A stretch of 64,000 nt of DNA from Pseudomonadota bacterium (GTDB lineage: Bacteria > Pseudomonadota > Alphaproteobacteria > Rhizobiales > Xanthobacteraceae). The DNA lies in contig JAEYRD010000237.1 in NCBI GenBank assembly GCA_023435725.1, positions 12,651 to 76,650 of the forward strand, read 5' to 3'. Position numbers and translations under genes: made by a program. A model generated the notes under the pieces. The model was not told the origin of the DNA. It saw only the letters and a list, made by a program, of their open reading frames with translations, and searched no databases. This document shows positions 62,811 through 64,000 of the stretch, piece after piece (positions within the stretch are counted from its first letter, which is position 1; each line of letters opens with the position of its first letter).

Positions 62811-62954
62811 CCTCTCCCCGCCTGCGGGGAGAGGCCGAAAATTCAAGCGCAGCTTGAATTTCGGGTGAGGGGGAGTCTCCGCGAGTCCAACTGTCACCGT
62901 CCCCGCGGAGGCTCCCCCTCACCCCAACCCTCTCCCCGCAAGCGGGGCGAGGGG
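62811..62954. repeat. Dispersed repeat, same family as 55903-56040
   Basis: Starts CCTCTCCCCGCCTGCGGGG and ends CTCTCCCCGCAAGCGGGGCG, with an internal AAATTCAAGC-GCA-GCTTGAATTT-type hairpin. Lies between the TRAP permease stop and the DUF3237 start. Confidence 0.75.
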
Positions 62955-62992
62955 CTCATCGCCATCGCGGCGAATAGCGCACGCTCACAACG

Positions 62993-64000
62993 TCAATTCG
63001 CCATCATGCGTGTCGGCAGCCACGTCGCCAGCAGCGGGAAGGCGATCAAGATGACCAACCGCACCAGGTCCGTCGCCACGAACGGGATCACGCCTTTGAA
63101 GATGGTGGAAAAGGAGACGTCCTTCACCACGCTCTTGATGACGAAGACGTTCATGCCGACCGGCGGATGGATCAGGCCGAGTTCGACCGTCATGACGATG
63201 ATGACGCCGAACCAGATCGGGTCGAAGCCGAGATGGGTGATAACAGGGAAGATGATCGGCACGGTGAGGATGATCATCGCCATGGCGTCCATCAGGCAGC
63301 CGAGCACGAGATACATCACCATGATCAGCGCCAGCACACCGTAGGGGCCGAGCCCGAGCCCGGTCAGGAATTCGGTCACCTTCTGCGGCGTCTGCGTCAC
63401 CGTGAGGAAGTAGCCGAAGATCAAGGCGCCGATCAGCACGGTGAACACGGCGGCAGCGGTACGCGTCGCCTGGAGCAGCGAGGCCAGCACCTTCTCGCGG
63501 TCGAGCCGTCCCGTGACGATGCCGATGATGAAGGCGCCCGCGGCGCCGACGCCGCCGGCTTCCGTCGGCGTGAAGCGTGGCAGGAATGGCAGGCCGTAGA
63601 GGCCGCCGATAACGAACACGAACAGCAGCACCGGCGCCCAGATGTCCTTCAAGCCGGCAAAGCGCTCGCGCCACGGCAGCACCTTGCCTTTGGGCAGGAA
63701 ATCGGGGCGGAAATAGCCGATCAGGCCGATCGTGATCATGTACATCGTCATCGCCAGCAGGCCCGGGATGATGCCGGCGATGAAGAGCTTTCCAATGTCC
63801 TGCTCGGTGATGATGCCGTAGACCGCGAGCACGGTGGAGGGCGGCAGCATCGCGCCCAGCGTGCCGCCGGCGGCGATGACGCCGGTGGCGAAGGACTGCG
63901 GATAGCCGAAGCGCCGCATCTCTGGGTAAGCGACGGCTGAGAAGGTCGCGGCGGTCGCCACCGACGAGCCGCAGATCGCGGCAAAGCCGCCGCAGGCGCC
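62993..64000 (-). CDS. TRAP transporter large permease, DctM-like (N-terminal part outside window)
   Basis: 335 residues of the C-terminal part of a DctM-type permease; the frame runs off the right edge. GACGGFAAICGSSVATAAT and the PEMRRFGYPQSFATGVIAAGGTLGAMLPPS segment are TRAP-M hallmarks, followed by helices of the second half. It transports an organic acid with a periplasmic receptor. The gene end (stop at 62993-62995) is in the window. Confidence 0.92.
   Translation of the reverse strand, partial: GACGGFAAICGSSVATAATFSAVAYPEMRRFGYPQSFATGVIAAGGTLGAMLPPSTVLAVYGIITEQDIGKLFIAGIIPGLLAMTMYMITIGLIGYFRPDFLPKGKVLPWRERFAGLKDIWAPVLLFVFVIGGLYGLPFLPRFTPTEAGGVGAAGAFIIGIVTGRLDREKVLASLLQATRTAAAVFTVLIGALIFGYFLTVTQTPQKVTEFLTGLGLGPYGVLALIMVMYLVLGCLMDAMAMIILTVPIIFPVITHLGFDPIWFGVIIVMTVELGLIHPPVGMNVFVIKSVVKDVSFSTIFKGVIPFVATDLVRLVILIAFPLLATWLPTRMMAN

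Overview
The window looks like chromosomal DNA of an alphaproteobacterium of the Bradyrhizobium / Rhodopseudomonas type. The sequence is GC-rich, with ATGA start/stop overlaps throughout, several branched-chain-amino-acid-type (Liv/HAAT) ABC systems, aromatic-acid CoA genes, an OpgC-like protein, a MlotiK1-like channel, and several hairpin-rich intergenic repeats that I associate with this genus. The genus is inferred from memory of gene families and repeats, not from a search.

Layout. (1) 1-2850: 5' part of a coniferyl-aldehyde-dehydrogenase-like gene, an initiator tRNA with its own terminator, and a truncated serine recombinase whose open frame runs into the tRNA, a likely scar of an old integration; then a LysR gene. 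(2) 2986-9144: a LysR-linked operon with a MalK/UgpC-type ABC importer, a class III metallophosphoesterase and a HAD-IIA phosphatase, plausibly uptake and breakdown of a phosphodiester. (3) 9246-18770: an IclR regulator and a divergent operon with a two-subunit CoA-transferase, a complete Liv-type ABC importer, an NTF2-like protein, an alpha/beta hydrolase without its nucleophile, a GST and a metallo-beta-lactamase-fold enzyme. (4) 18911-29522: a GntR regulator and a second divergent operon with a cupin, another complete Liv importer, a molybdenum-hydroxylase large subunit without its usual partners, a fumarylacetoacetase-family enzyme, an SDR without the Tyr/Lys pair, and an NTF2-like protein. 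(5) 29521-31070: a rearranged patch with a dispersed repeat and a chimeric nuclease/SDR frame. (6) 31309-36418: a large class III cyclase/ATPase/TPR protein, an OpgC-like membrane protein and a DUF2059 protein. (7) 36521-41350: an orphan solute-binding protein and GntR regulator sharing twin operators, then an acyl-CoA synthetase and a quinone-oxidoreductase-like enzyme. (8) 41393-56042: mixed genes including an MFS transporter, a MetX-like hydrolase, a desaturase, two WYL-regulator/GST loci with long palindromes, a cyclic-nucleotide-gated K+ channel, and a TAXI receptor anchored at both ends. (9) 56067-61318: a feruloyl-CoA-type cluster (solute-binding protein, thioesterase, SDR, CoA ligase, crotonase). 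(10) 61437-64000: DUF2270, DUF3237 and the start-truncated TRAP large permease.

Together the genes describe a soil bacterium with large capacity for importing organic acids and activating them as CoA thioesters. The first gene and the 56-61 kb cluster both fit the use of lignin-derived phenylpropanoids. The two large Liv operons are probably dedicated uptake-plus-catabolism units for substrates that the sequence alone does not identify.
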